DNA of 64,000 nucleotides from Sphingopyxis sp. LK2115 (GCF_014595975.1 NZ_JABWGQ010000056.1:62001-126000), one strand, 5' to 3'; positions 8,852-19,040 are shown, counted from the stretch's first letter. Translations and numbers: made by a program. The notes: generated from the sequence alone by a model not told the origin.

Positions 8852-11260
8852 ATGGCCCTCCCCGCCCCCTTCGCCGACTGGTTCGCCGCGCGCGGGTGGC
8901 GGCTCAGACGGCATCAGGCCGATATGCTTGGCGCGGCTGCGCGCGGCGAGCATGCGCTCCTCGTCGCGGCGACCGGCGCGGGCAAGACGCTTGCGGGTTT
9001 CCTCCCCAGTCTCGTCGATCTCGCCGCGCATCCGTCGGACCGGCTGCACACCCTCTATGTATCGCCGCTCAAGGCCCTGGCTGCCGACGTCGAGCGCAAT
9101 CTGCTGGGGCCGATCGCCGACATGGCGCTTGCCATCAGCGTCGAAAGTCGCAGCGGCGATACCTCGTCCGACAAAAAGGCGCGCCAGCGCAGTCGGCCGC
9201 CCAACATACTCCTGACGACCCCCGAATCGCTGTCGCTGCTGTTGTCATATCCCGACAGTTTCACGATGTTCGCCGATTTGAAGACGGTGGTGATCGACGA
9301 GGTTCACGCCTTCGCGCCGGGCAAGCGCGGCGATTTGCTCAGCCTGGCGCTGGCCCGGCTTCAGCATATCGCCCCCGGCCTTCGCCGCGTCGGCCTGTCG
9401 GCGACGATCGCCGACCCCGATCAGTATCGCGCGTGGCTCGCGCCCGATGCCGACGCGGACAAGGTCGCGCTCATCGCGAGCGAGGCGGGCGCCGATCCCG
9501 ATATTTCCATCCTGCTGCCCGAAGGTGCGGTGCCCTGGGCGGGCCATTCGGGGCGCTGGGCGGTGCATCAGGTGATGGCAGAGGTGGCGCGCAACCGCAC
9601 GACGATCATCTTCTGCAACACGCGCGGCCTTGCCGAGCTGATCTTTCAGGAGCTGTGGAAGGTCAACGACCTCGGCCTGCCGATCGCGATCCACCACGGC
9701 AGCCTCGACATCGAGGCGCGCCAGCGCGCCGAGGCGGCAATGGCCGAGGGGCGGCTGCGCGCGCTTGTCGCGACTTCCAGCCTCGACCTCGGGCTCGACT
9801 GGGGCGACGTTGATTGCGTGATCCAGATGGGCGCGCCCAAGGGCTCGTCGCGGCTGCTCCAGCGTATCGGCCGCGCCAACCACCGCCTTGACGAGCCGAG
9901 CCGCGCGCTGATCGTGCCGGGCAACCGCTTTGAATATCTTGAGGCGCGCGCGGCGCTCGATGCCGTGGCGGCCGGCGAGCGCGACGCCGACCGCTTCCGC
10001 CCTGGCGCGCTCGACGTGCTGGCGCAGCATGTGATGGCGCTCGCTTGCGCCGCGTCGTTTCGCGAGCAGGCGCTGCTTGCCGAGATCCGCAGCGCCGCGC
10101 CCTACCAGTGGATCGATGCCGAGGTTTTTTCCCGCCTGCTCGGCTTTGTGCGCGACGGTGGCTATGCGCTCAAAAGCTATGATCGCTTTCGCCGTCTTGC
10201 GCCTGACGGGCAGGGCGGGTGGCGCATCGCGCACCCGCGACTGGCGGCGCAGCACCGGCTTAACGCGGGCATCATCGTCGACGCGCCGACGCTCGACGTG
10301 CGTTTCAGGAACGGCCGCCGCCTCGGCCGCGTCGAGGAATATTTTGCGAGCACGCTCGTTCCCGGCGACACATTTGCGTTCGCGGGACTGAGCCTTGAGG
10401 TTGACGCGATCCGCGACACCGACCTGATCGTCCGCGCGACGACGCGGCCCGCGCGCATTCCTTCCTATATGGGTGCGCGCATGGCGCTTTCGACGCGCCT
10501 CGCCGACCGGGTGCGCGGCTTCCTTGCCGATCCGGCGAGCTGGTCGCGCTTTCCCGATGACGTGCGCTTCTGGCTGGAAATGCAGCAATCGCGCTCGGTT
10601 CTGCCGCGCGCGGGCGAACTGCTTGTCGAGAGCTTTCCGCACGAAGGGCTGCACTATCTTGTCACCTATCCCTTCGAAGGGTGGAATGCGCACCAGTCGC
10701 TGGGCATGCTCATCACCAAGCGGATGGACCGCGCGGGGATGCAGCCGATGGGCTTTGTCGCCTCCGACTATGCGCTCGCGATCTGGTCGCTGCGGCCGGT
10801 GACGCGCCCCGAAACACTGTTCGACGCCGAAATCCTGTCGGACGAGTTCGTCGAATGGGTCGAAAATTCGCATCTGTTGAAGCGCGCCTTCCGCGAGGTC
10901 GCGGTGATCGGCGGACTGATCGAGCGCCAGCATCCCGGCAAGCGCAAGACGGGCAAGCAGGTCACCTTTTCGACCGACCTTATCTTCGACGTGCTCCGAA
11001 AATATGAACCCGACCATCTCCTGCTCGAAGCGGCGTGGGCCGACGCGCGCGAGCGGCTCACCGATGTCGCGCGGCTGGGCGATCTGCTCGACCGCGCGGC
11101 GGGAACGATGCGGCATGTCGGGCTCGATCGCATCAGCCCGCTCGCCATTCCCGTGCTCGTGCTGATCGGGCGCGAAAGCGTCGCTGCGTCCGACCTCGAC
11201 GATGCGCTGCTCGGCGAACTTGCCGACTCGCTGGCCGAAACGGCGATGCGTGCGGATTGA
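8852..11260 (+). CDS. Ligase-associated DNA damage response DEXH box helicase (Lhr-like)
   Basis: This 802-residue superfamily 2 helicase belongs to the Lhr-related group that travels with ATP-dependent DNA ligases in bacteria. Walker A is TGAGKT (about 42-47), the Walker B box is DEVH (149-152), and motif III is GLSATI. The C-terminal RecA domain has the arginine-finger motif QRIGRANH after LGLDWGDVDCVIQMGAPKG. The remaining 400 residues form the family-specific winged-helix and C-terminal domain. It probably unwinds damaged DNA or RNA:DNA. pdeM, another member of the same set, lies 1.2 kb downstream; the partner ligase and exonuclease are not in this window. Confidence 0.93.
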   Translation: MALPAPFADWFAARGWRLRRHQADMLGAAARGEHALLVAATGAGKTLAGFLPSLVDLAAHPSDRLHTLYVSPLKALAADVERNLLGPIADMALAISVESRSGDTSSDKKARQRSRPPNILLTTPESLSLLLSYPDSFTMFADLKTVVIDEVHAFAPGKRGDLLSLALARLQHIAPGLRRVGLSATIADPDQYRAWLAPDADADKVALIASEAGADPDISILLPEGAVPWAGHSGRWAVHQVMAEVARNRTTIIFCNTRGLAELIFQELWKVNDLGLPIAIHHGSLDIEARQRAEAAMAEGRLRALVATSSLDLGLDWGDVDCVIQMGAPKGSSRLLQRIGRANHRLDEPSRALIVPGNRFEYLEARAALDAVAAGERDADRFRPGALDVLAQHVMALACAASFREQALLAEIRSAAPYQWIDAEVFSRLLGFVRDGGYALKSYDRFRRLAPDGQGGWRIAHPRLAAQHRLNAGIIVDAPTLDVRFRNGRRLGRVEEYFASTLVPGDTFAFAGLSLEVDAIRDTDLIVRATTRPARIPSYMGARMALSTRLADRVRGFLADPASWSRFPDDVRFWLEMQQSRSVLPRAGELLVESFPHEGLHYLVTYPFEGWNAHQSLGMLITKRMDRAGMQPMGFVASDYALAIWSLRPVTRPETLFDAEILSDEFVEWVENSHLLKRAFREVAVIGGLIERQHPGKRKTGKQVTFSTDLIFDVLRKYEPDHLLLEAAWADARERLTDVARLGDLLDRAAGTMRHVGLDRISPLAIPVLVLIGRESVAASDLDDALLGELADSLAETAMRAD

Positions 11261-11345
11261 CGCGCCGGAAACGCCGGGCGTTTCGCTTGCCGACAACCGC
11301 GATGAGGCGTAGGCTGCGACAAAATATGGAAAGAGGATGCCAGCG

Positions 11346-12383
11346 ATGACCCGTTCCGTCCGACGGCCTGTGCTTGCCGCGCTGCTCGCCGCGGCCGCGC
11401 CGCTGCTGCTTGGCGCAACGCCTTCTCCCGCGACGCCGCCTTCTCCCGCCGCGACGCCCGGCCCGGCAGGCGAAACCGGCACGCCGCCGGTCGGGGTCGT
11501 GCCGTTCATCGAACCCTTCGACCTCGACGCAACGCGGCGCATGGCGGTTCAGGTCATGATCGACGGCAAGGGCCCCTTTTCCTTTCTCGTCGACACCGGC
11601 GCCGAACGCACGGTGATCGCGCGCGAACTCGCCGACCGGCTGGGGCTTGTCGAGGGCGAAAAGTTGCGGATGGCGACGATCGGCGGATCGGCGACGGTGC
11701 CGAGCTATCATGTCGCGGCGCTCCAGATGACCAAGCTGCACCTGGCCAAGGTCAACGCCCCGGCGTTTCACGGCCGCCATATCGGCGCGGCGGGGCTGAT
11801 CGGCGTCGACATGCTCGAGGATCGACGCGTGCTCATCGATTTCCGCGACGAGACGATGGAGATATTGGAAACGCGCAAGCGCGCGCGGCCCGTGATCCGC
11901 GACGATGATGCCATCGTCGTCACCGCGCGCAATTCGGCGGGGCGGCTGATCCTTTCCGACGCACGGCTGAACGGCCGGCGCATCGACGTCATCGTCGACA
12001 CCGGCGCCCAAACCAGCGTCGGCAACCTCGCTTTGAAAGGGTTGGTGGCCGAAAAGCGCGCGAACCGGCTGCCTTTCCTGCCGACGACCCTGGCCGCGGT
12101 GACAGGAGAGGACGTGCAGGCGACGCGCACCGCGATCAAGCGCATCGTCATCAACGGCATGGACATCAACGATCTTCCGGTCAGCTTCGCCGACAGCCAG
12201 GCGTTCCGTGCGCTTGGGCTTGACGAACGCCCGGCATTGCTGCTCGGCATGGACAGCCTGTCGCTGTTCGACCGGATCGAGATCGACTTTCCGAACAAGC
12301 GCGTCGTCTTCGACCTGCCCGAAGGCGCGCACCGCAATGCGGGGCAGCGCTTCGCGGCAAATGGCGGCGCGTTCGGGGGCTAG
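11346..12383 (+). CDS. Secreted double retropepsin-like aspartyl protease
   Basis: The 345-residue product has a signal peptide (PVLAALLAAAAPLLLGA), a Pro/Ala/Thr-rich linker, and two retropepsin-like domains. Each carries a D-T-G catalytic triplet: FLVDTGAERTVIA with Asp at about 83, and VIVDTGAQTSVGN with Asp at about 218. Most bacterial members hold one motif and dimerise, so two in tandem would form an internal pseudo-dimer like pepsin. The start at 11346 is chosen because AAGAGG lies nine bases upstream; an ATG at 11337 would sit only one base from it. It lies between the repair helicase and pdeM on the same strand. The periplasmic substrate is unknown. Confidence 0.85.
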   Translation: MTRSVRRPVLAALLAAAAPLLLGATPSPATPPSPAATPGPAGETGTPPVGVVPFIEPFDLDATRRMAVQVMIDGKGPFSFLVDTGAERTVIARELADRLGLVEGEKLRMATIGGSATVPSYHVAALQMTKLHLAKVNAPAFHGRHIGAAGLIGVDMLEDRRVLIDFRDETMEILETRKRARPVIRDDDAIVVTARNSAGRLILSDARLNGRRIDVIVDTGAQTSVGNLALKGLVAEKRANRLPFLPTTLAAVTGEDVQATRTAIKRIVINGMDINDLPVSFADSQAFRALGLDERPALLLGMDSLSLFDRIEIDFPNKRVVFDLPEGAHRNAGQRFAANGGAFGG

Positions 12384-12422
12384 TCGCTTGCCGCCGCGCC
12401 GGGGCATTGCCATAGGGGGCGA

Positions 12423-13139
12423 ATGGTTCCGGCCGCGCCTTTCGACTTTGCGGGCCAGCACTTTCAGATGCTGGCCGAAAACGCCTTGTTCTGGCCGCGC
12501 CACGGCGCGCTGATCGTCGCCGACCTGCACCTGGAAAAGGCAAGCTGGTATGCGGCGCGCGGCCAGCCGCTGCCGCCCTATGACAGCCACGACACGCTCG
12601 ACCGGCTCGCCACGCTTGCCGCGCGCACCGGTGCGCGCGCGATCTGGTGCCTCGGCGACAGTTTCCACGACCGCGACGCCGCCGCGCGCATTGTCCCCGC
12701 CGTTGCCGACCGGCTTGCCCGACAGGCGCGGTCGGCGGCGCTCGTCTGGATCGCGGGCAATCACGACGGGCTGAGCGCCGGTGCGTGGGGCGGCACGGTC
12801 GCCGACGAACTGCTGGTCGACGGCATCGCCTTTCGCCACCAGGCCGAACGGGGCGAGGTGCGGCCCGAAATATCGGGGCATTTCCATCCCAAATTGTGCA
12901 GCCATATCCGTGGCCGACGTGTAGCGCGCGCCTGTTTCGTCGGCGACGCGCGGCGGCTGATCCTTCCCGCCTTTGGCAGTTTCGCGGGTGGATTGGCGGC
13001 GGATGACCCGGCCATCGCCGCCAGTTTCGACGGCTCCTATCGGGCGATGCTCGTGGCAGGCGGGCGACGGCTCGATTTCCCCTGTCCCGGCCGTGCGGCG
13101 GGTGACGCTACGGCACGCCCGGCTGCCGCTGCGTCTTAG
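12423..13139 (+). CDS. pdeM: Ligase-associated DNA damage response endonuclease PdeM
   Basis: The 238-residue product is a calcineurin-type metallophosphoesterase. The metal ligands are visible in order: DLHLEKASW, LGDSFHD, AGNHDG and GHFHPK. The family is recruited with an ATP-dependent DNA ligase, an Mbl-fold exonuclease and a DEXH helicase in a bacterial DNA-repair cluster. Here the helicase is present upstream, separated by the retropepsin gene. A GGGGGCGA site precedes the ATG. The C-terminal segment is Gly/Ala-rich and variable in the family. Confidence 0.9.
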   Translation: MVPAAPFDFAGQHFQMLAENALFWPRHGALIVADLHLEKASWYAARGQPLPPYDSHDTLDRLATLAARTGARAIWCLGDSFHDRDAAARIVPAVADRLARQARSAALVWIAGNHDGLSAGAWGGTVADELLVDGIAFRHQAERGEVRPEISGHFHPKLCSHIRGRRVARACFVGDARRLILPAFGSFAGGLAADDPAIAASFDGSYRAMLVAGGRRLDFPCPGRAAGDATARPAAAAS

Positions 13140-13285
13140 ACATTCAGGCCGGTTCCGGCCTGTGGCCAAAAAGCATCACACCGGCAAAAACGACGCAAAT
13201 GCTGGCGTTTCGCTGGAATGGCGGCGCGATTGGGTTATGTTCCCGCCGCAACGAAAATAATGAAATGTTGAGAGGAGTGCCCGAA

Positions 13286-16057
13286 ATGAAATCATCTTCC
13301 CTTCATGCTGCCCGTCTGCTGCGCACGACGGCGATGGGCGTGTCGATCGCCATCGCGAGTGTCGCGGCGCCCGCGCTGGCGCAGGACAGCGGCGCCGATG
13401 CGGCTGCCGACGCTGCGACCGAAGACAGCGGCGACGCGCCGATCGTCGTCACCGCACAGGGTCGTTCGCAGCTTCTGTCCGACGTGCCCGTCGCCATCTC
13501 GGCGGTCAGCGCCGAAACGCTCCAGAACAGCGGCGCGAACGACATTCGTCAGCTCAACCAAGTGGCGCCGTCGCTGCTGGTTTCGTCGACCGGCTCGGAA
13601 GCCAATGGTTCGGCGCGTATCCGCGGCATCGGCACGGTCGGCGATAACCCCGGCCTCGAAAGCTCGGTTCCGGTCTTTATCGACGGCGTCTATCGCTCGC
13701 GTTCGGGTATCGGGCTCAACGAACTGGGCGAGATCGACCGCGTCGAGGTGCAACGCGGCCCGCAGGGCACGCTCGGCGGCCGCAACTCGTCGGCGGGCCT
13801 CATCAGCATCTATTCGAAAAAGCCCGATTTCCAGTTCGGCGCCTCGGGTGAAATCACCTATGGCAATTATGATTACTGGCGCCTTGGCGGCAGCGTCACC
13901 GGACCGATCAGCGACACGCTCGCCGCGCGCATCGACGGTATCTGGGTGAAGCGCGACGGCTTTTATCGCGATGCGGCAAACGACACCGACGTCAACGATC
14001 GCGACCGCTATTTCTTGCGCGGCCAATTGCTGTTCGAGCCGACCGACGCGCTGTCGGTGCGGCTGATCGCCGATTATACCTTCCGTGACGAAAAATGCTG
14101 CGCGGCCATCTATGTCGACAACAGCGTCAATCCGTTCATCGGCAACCTGAACAATCCATCGACGCCGCTGGCGCCGTTGCAGCCGACCGGCAACAACATC
14201 ATCAACGTGCTGCGCGACCTCGGCCAGCCGCTCAGCGCCTTCAGCCAGGGATACAGCCGCGACATTTCGGTAAGCCCCGGCCGCAGCTATGCCGGCGAGA
14301 CCAAGGACTACGGCTTTTCGGGCCAGATCGACTATGATTTCGGCGGCGCGACGCTCACCTCGATCACCGCCTACCGCGAATATCGGTCGAGCGAGGCGTC
14401 GGACACCGACTATGGCACGGTCGATATCCTCTATCGCGCGCCCGACGACGACGCCTATCGCCAGTTCCACACCTTCACGCAGGAACTGCGGCTCAACGGC
14501 GAAGCGTTCGACGGCAAGCTCGACTGGCTCGTCGGCGGCTTTTTCGCCAATGAAAAGCTGACGGTGCGCGACAATCTGCGTTTCGGCAGCCAATATGGCC
14601 GCTTCGCCAGTTGCCGCATCATTTCGGGGGGCGGGCTGGCCGGTCTCTATTCGCCGACGTCGCCGCTCTGCGTCGTTCCCGGCGTCGGTCCCGCGACCAT
14701 CGCCGCCGCCAGCGGCGCATCGGGGCCGGACATCGTCGCGGCTTTCACCGCCCTCGACGGCCTCAACGACCGTGGCACAATCAACGACCGCTATCGGCAG
14801 AATGGTACGAACTGGGCGCTGTTCACGCACAATATCGTCCACATCACCGACCAGCTCGATTTCACCTTCGGCTTGCGTTACACGCACGACAAGAAGAAGT
14901 TCTCGGCGGCCTTCACCAACGACAACACGGCCTGTACGACGATCCAGGGCCTTGTGCTCGACGATCTGGCGAGCCCCAACGCCACCGCGCGCGCGCTTGC
15001 GGGCGCGCTGATCGGACTCGGCTGCCAGGGCAATTCGACCGCCGAACTCAACGGCGTCTCGATCCGCGACAGCCGCAGCGAGGACGAATGGACCGGCACC
15101 GGCATCCTGTCGTACAAGCCGATGGACGACCTTCTGCTCTATGCCAGCTATTCGCGCGGCTACAAGGCGGGCGGCTTCAACCTCGACCGCTCGGCGCTCA
15201 AGTCGCCGATCCTGCCGTTCGGCGGGCAGGCCGGGGCGCAGGCGCTCGTCGGTAACCTCCAGTTCGATCCCGAACTGGTCGATGCCTATGAAATCGGCGC
15301 CAAATATTCGACCGGCCCGTTCAGCCTCAGCCTTTCCGCCTTCCGGTCCGATTTCAGCAACTTCCAGCTGAACACCTTCAACGGCAGCGTGTTCATCGTG
15401 CAGACGATCAACGGCTGTTCGGCGGACCTTGGCGGGGCGGACCGCGACACCAGCAACACCACCGGCGCGTGCAATCCGGACGACGTCAGCTGGGGCGTGC
15501 GCGCGCAGGGCTTCGAGCTCGAAGCCTCGCTCGTCCCCGCGCGCAACTTCCGCATGAACGCGGGCCTCACCTATTCGCGGACCAAGTTCCGCGGCAATCT
15601 GGTGGGCAACAAGGACGGTGACCCGCTCGACGCCGCGCTGCGCAAGCTGCCCGGCGACAATCTGTCGAACGCGCCGGAACTGGTCGCGACCGGCAGCATC
15701 AGCTGGACCCCCGATATCGGCAGCAGCGGCCTTACCGGCCTCGTCTATATCGATGGCCGCATGACCAGCGATTACAATACCGGATCGGACCTGTTCCCGC
15801 AAAAGGAACAGGACGGCTATGCGCTGTTCAACGCGCGCCTCGGCGTGCGCGGCCCCGACGAAAAATGGGCGGTCGAACTGTGGGCGCAGAATATCTTCAA
15901 CAAGCAATATGCGCAGGTCGCGTTCAACTCGCCGTTCCAGGCGGGCACGACGTCGGCGCCCTTCACCGATCCGCAATATCCGGGCGGGCGCCAGATCTTC
16001 TCGCAGTTCCTCGCCGAACCGCGGACCTATGGCGTGACGCTGCGCGGCAAATTCTGA
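13286..16057 (+). CDS. TonB-dependent receptor (first of a tandem pair)
   Basis: The 923-residue outer-membrane receptor has a signal peptide ending APALAQ, a plug domain with NDIRQLNQVAPSLLVS, RIRGIGTVGDNPG, VFIDGVYRSR and VQRGPQGTLGGRNSSAG, and a 22-strand barrel ending in LRGKF with terminal Phe. It imports an unidentified siderophore or carbohydrate-type ligand using TonB energy. A cysteine pair (DEKCC) lies in a barrel loop. The start at 13286 is preferred because GAGAGGAG lies about ten bases upstream; the reading frame opens earlier but lacks a ribosome site. It is closely similar in layout to the next receptor, suggesting gene duplication. Confidence 0.95.
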   Translation: MKSSSLHAARLLRTTAMGVSIAIASVAAPALAQDSGADAAADAATEDSGDAPIVVTAQGRSQLLSDVPVAISAVSAETLQNSGANDIRQLNQVAPSLLVSSTGSEANGSARIRGIGTVGDNPGLESSVPVFIDGVYRSRSGIGLNELGEIDRVEVQRGPQGTLGGRNSSAGLISIYSKKPDFQFGASGEITYGNYDYWRLGGSVTGPISDTLAARIDGIWVKRDGFYRDAANDTDVNDRDRYFLRGQLLFEPTDALSVRLIADYTFRDEKCCAAIYVDNSVNPFIGNLNNPSTPLAPLQPTGNNIINVLRDLGQPLSAFSQGYSRDISVSPGRSYAGETKDYGFSGQIDYDFGGATLTSITAYREYRSSEASDTDYGTVDILYRAPDDDAYRQFHTFTQELRLNGEAFDGKLDWLVGGFFANEKLTVRDNLRFGSQYGRFASCRIISGGGLAGLYSPTSPLCVVPGVGPATIAAASGASGPDIVAAFTALDGLNDRGTINDRYRQNGTNWALFTHNIVHITDQLDFTFGLRYTHDKKKFSAAFTNDNTACTTIQGLVLDDLASPNATARALAGALIGLGCQGNSTAELNGVSIRDSRSEDEWTGTGILSYKPMDDLLLYASYSRGYKAGGFNLDRSALKSPILPFGGQAGAQALVGNLQFDPELVDAYEIGAKYSTGPFSLSLSAFRSDFSNFQLNTFNGSVFIVQTINGCSADLGGADRDTSNTTGACNPDDVSWGVRAQGFELEASLVPARNFRMNAGLTYSRTKFRGNLVGNKDGDPLDAALRKLPGDNLSNAPELVATGSISWTPDIGSSGLTGLVYIDGRMTSDYNTGSDLFPQKEQDGYALFNARLGVRGPDEKWAVELWAQNIFNKQYAQVAFNSPFQAGTTSAPFTDPQYPGGRQIFSQFLAEPRTYGVTLRGKF

Positions 16058-16081
16058 ACCGCGCTGATAACGTGAAAAAGG

Positions 16082-16111
16082 GGGGCGGGGCCGATGGTCC
16101 CGCCCCTTTTT
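16082..16111 (+). terminator. Intrinsic terminator after the first TonB receptor
   Basis: Perfect arms GGGGCGGG and CCCGCCCC enclose a nine-base loop and are followed by TTTTT. The hairpin starts 24 bases after the receptor stop codon. Confidence 0.85.
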
Positions 16112-16128
16112 CGTGCCGGGCAAAGTCA

Positions 16129-16148
16129 AGCTGTCACCTTTGACAGCT
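16129..16148. promoter_or_regulatory. Perfect inverted repeat upstream of the second TonB receptor
   Basis: AGCTGTCA and TGACAGCT flank a four-base spacer (CCTT). It lies about 120 bases before the second receptor start, just after the terminator of the first. It has the size of a dimeric-regulator operator, but no regulator gene is adjacent, so the role is inferred. Confidence 0.35.
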
Positions 16149-16269
16149 GTGGCACAAAAGTCGCGCGTTGCGGGAAATGACGTTACGGCAGCTTGCCGAT
16201 GCTGGCGACCTCGCCCGGCGCCATGATAGCCTCCGCGCCAAACAATAGGGAAGAGAGGAGGGCCTGATC

Positions 16270-18999
16270 ATGACGCTTCATTCCTATCGCGCGGCTTGGA
16301 TGCTGCGCACCGGCGCCGCCGCATTGCCGCTCGCCGCCATGCTCGCCGCTACGCCGGCGATGGCGCAGGAGGGCGGCGGCGCCGAAGCCGACGACAGCAC
16401 GATCATCGTCACCGCGACGCGGCGCAGCGAAGCGCTGTCCGACGTGCCCATCGCGGTGTCGGCGGTCACGGGCGACACGCTTGAAAAATCGGGCGCGACC
16501 GACGTGCGCGCGCTGGGCCAGGTCGCGCCGTCGCTGCTCGTGTCGGGGGCCACAAGCGAGGTCAATTTCACCGCACGCATCCGCGGCATCGGCACCGTCG
16601 GCGAAAATCCGGGTCTCGAATCCTCGGTCGGGCTGTTCATCGACGGCGTCTATCGCAGCCGCACCGGCGTCGGCCTTTCCGAACTCGGCGATGTCGAGCG
16701 CGTCGAGGTGCTGCGCGGGCCGCAGGGCACCTTGTTCGGCCGCAACTCGACCGCGGGGCTGATCAACATCGTCACCAAGGGCCCCGACCTTTCGGGCTTC
16801 GGCGCGAAGGGGTCGGTTTCCTATGGCAATTATGATTATTGGCGCGTCGACGGGATGGTCAACGCCCCGCTCGGCGAAAAGGCGGCGGTGCGCATCGACG
16901 GCGTGTGGCAGCGGCGCGACGGCTTTATCGACAATGTCACGCCGGGTGAGGACGACATCAACGATCGCGACCGCTGGCTCGCCAAGGCGCAGCTGCTGCT
17001 CGAACCTGCCGAAAATGTCACGCTGCGCCTGATCGCCGATTATTCGGAGCGCGACGAAAATTGTTGCGGCGGCGTGCTGCTGAACCCGGTGCGCAGCCTG
17101 ACGCGCGGCCCCGACGGCTTTCCGGTGGCGTCGCCGAACACGCTGTTGCCGCTGCTTCAGCAGCTTGGCGCCAATCACCAGGTTCCGCCTGCCGGAACAA
17201 GTTTCATTCGCCAACAGGCAACGACGCCCGGTGTTTCCTATCGTTCGGACACAAAGGACTGGGGCGTGTCGGGTGAGATCAACTGGGACTTCGGCGGCGC
17301 GACGCTCACTTCGATCACCGCCTATCGCGATTACCGGAACGCACAGGGGCAGGACGCCGATTTCAGCGCGCTCGACATATTGCGGCGCACCGACCTCGAC
17401 CGCCGGTTCCGCCTGTTCACGCAGGAACTGCGCCTGCAGGGCGAGGCGCTGGACGGACGGCTCGACTGGCTTGTCGGTGGCTATTTCGCCAATGAGAAGC
17501 TCGATGTCGACGACGACATCGTCTATGGCGCCGATTATCAGCGCTATGCCAATTGCCTCGCCGCGGCGGCGCTTGCACCGACCCTCCTCAACCCGGCCTC
17601 GCCGACCTGTTCCAACCTGCCCGCGGCAAGCTTCCCCGGCTTTCAGGGTATCGCCGCGCTGCTTGGCGCCGCGCCGCTGAACGGTACGGGCAATAATGGC
17701 TCGACCTTTGCGCAGCGCAGCACCAACTATGCGCTGTTCACGCACAACAGCTTCGACATTGTCGAGGATGCGCTGACGCTCACCATCGGTGCGCGCTACA
17801 CGCACGAGAAAAAGACGCTCGCGGGTGACGCCAATTTCACCAACACATTATGTCCCGCGATCGTCAATTCGTCGCTTCAGGCGCTGGCGAGCCTCGCCTG
17901 CGTCATCAACGGCACCGCGCCCGATATCATGCGCGGCGCCGAAGGCACGAAGTTCAGCGAGGGGCAGTGGACGGGCACCGCGGTGCTCAGCTGGAAACCC
18001 GCGCCCGAATGGCTGGTCTATGGATCGGCGTCAAAGGGATACAAGGCGGGCGGGTTCAACCTCGACTATTCGGCGCTCGACCGGCCGTGCAGCACCACCG
18101 CGGGTTCGGCGGCGCAGAATGCCGCCTGCGCCGCGCTGCTCGCGCGCCCGGCGAACACGCCCGGCAACGCCCGGCCCGAGGCGAGCGACCTGCAATTTGC
18201 GAGCGAAAAGGTCGACGCCTACGAGCTGGGGGTCAAATGGGACGGCCCCGGCATCGACGTCAATCTGGCGGCCTTTTACCAGGAATATAGCAATTACCAG
18301 CTCAACACCTTCAACGGCGTCAATTTCGAGGTCACGAATATTCAGGCGTGCAAGGACGACCTTGGGACCGGGCCGATCGACAACAGCGCCGCGACCGGCG
18401 CCTGCGCATCCGACCGGCTGAAACCCGGCGTCGTTTCAAAGGGGCTTGAGATCGAGGCCTTCCTGCGCCCCGCGCGCTATCTGTCGGTCAATATGGGCCT
18501 CACCTATGTCGATACCCTCTATCGCCGCAACCTTGTCGGAACGGGCGGCCGGCCGCTGTCGCCGGTGCTGTTCCAGCTGCCGGGGCGCGGCGTGTCGAAC
18601 GCGGCCAACTATGTCGCGACCGCGGGGATCAGCTGGACGCCGCCGATCGGATCGTCGGGGATGAGCGCGCTCGTCTATCTCGACACGCGCCTGCAAAGCG
18701 ACACCAACACCGGCTCTGACCTCGACGTCGAAAAGATCCAGGACGGCTTTGCGGTCTTCAACGGCCGGATCGGCCTTTACGGCCGTGATCGCCGCTGGGG
18801 CATCGAGCTGTGGGGGCAGAATCTCTTCAACAAGCGATATTATCAGATCGGCGCCGACATGCCGCTTCAGGGATCGGGGTCGTTCCGCACCGTCGCCGCC
18901 CCCGCCTCGCTCGGCTTTCCGGCGACCGCGAACCAGCTTTTCGTCGGTTTCCCCGGCGAACCGCGCACCTATGGCGTGACCTTGCGCGGCCAGTTCTGA
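16270..18999 (+). CDS. TonB-dependent receptor (second of a tandem pair)
   Basis: The 909-residue product is another TonB-dependent outer-membrane receptor, with signal peptide ending ATPAMAQ, plug motifs RIRGIGTVGENPG and VLRGPQGTLFGRNSTAG, and barrel end LRGQF with terminal Phe. GGAAGAGAGGAGG lies nine bases before the ATG. Its plug and barrel order, including DENCC where the first receptor has DEKCC, match the upstream gene, so the two look like diverged tandem copies. The extracellular loops differ most, which suggests different ligands. No transporter or regulator gene adjoins the pair. Confidence 0.95.
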   Translation: MTLHSYRAAWMLRTGAAALPLAAMLAATPAMAQEGGGAEADDSTIIVTATRRSEALSDVPIAVSAVTGDTLEKSGATDVRALGQVAPSLLVSGATSEVNFTARIRGIGTVGENPGLESSVGLFIDGVYRSRTGVGLSELGDVERVEVLRGPQGTLFGRNSTAGLINIVTKGPDLSGFGAKGSVSYGNYDYWRVDGMVNAPLGEKAAVRIDGVWQRRDGFIDNVTPGEDDINDRDRWLAKAQLLLEPAENVTLRLIADYSERDENCCGGVLLNPVRSLTRGPDGFPVASPNTLLPLLQQLGANHQVPPAGTSFIRQQATTPGVSYRSDTKDWGVSGEINWDFGGATLTSITAYRDYRNAQGQDADFSALDILRRTDLDRRFRLFTQELRLQGEALDGRLDWLVGGYFANEKLDVDDDIVYGADYQRYANCLAAAALAPTLLNPASPTCSNLPAASFPGFQGIAALLGAAPLNGTGNNGSTFAQRSTNYALFTHNSFDIVEDALTLTIGARYTHEKKTLAGDANFTNTLCPAIVNSSLQALASLACVINGTAPDIMRGAEGTKFSEGQWTGTAVLSWKPAPEWLVYGSASKGYKAGGFNLDYSALDRPCSTTAGSAAQNAACAALLARPANTPGNARPEASDLQFASEKVDAYELGVKWDGPGIDVNLAAFYQEYSNYQLNTFNGVNFEVTNIQACKDDLGTGPIDNSAATGACASDRLKPGVVSKGLEIEAFLRPARYLSVNMGLTYVDTLYRRNLVGTGGRPLSPVLFQLPGRGVSNAANYVATAGISWTPPIGSSGMSALVYLDTRLQSDTNTGSDLDVEKIQDGFAVFNGRIGLYGRDRRWGIELWGQNLFNKRYYQIGADMPLQGSGSFRTVAAPASLGFPATANQLFVGFPGEPRTYGVTLRGQF

Positions 19000-19040
19000 C
19001 CACCGCCCGCCCTTCTCGCGCACGGGGAGGGCCAAGGGGG

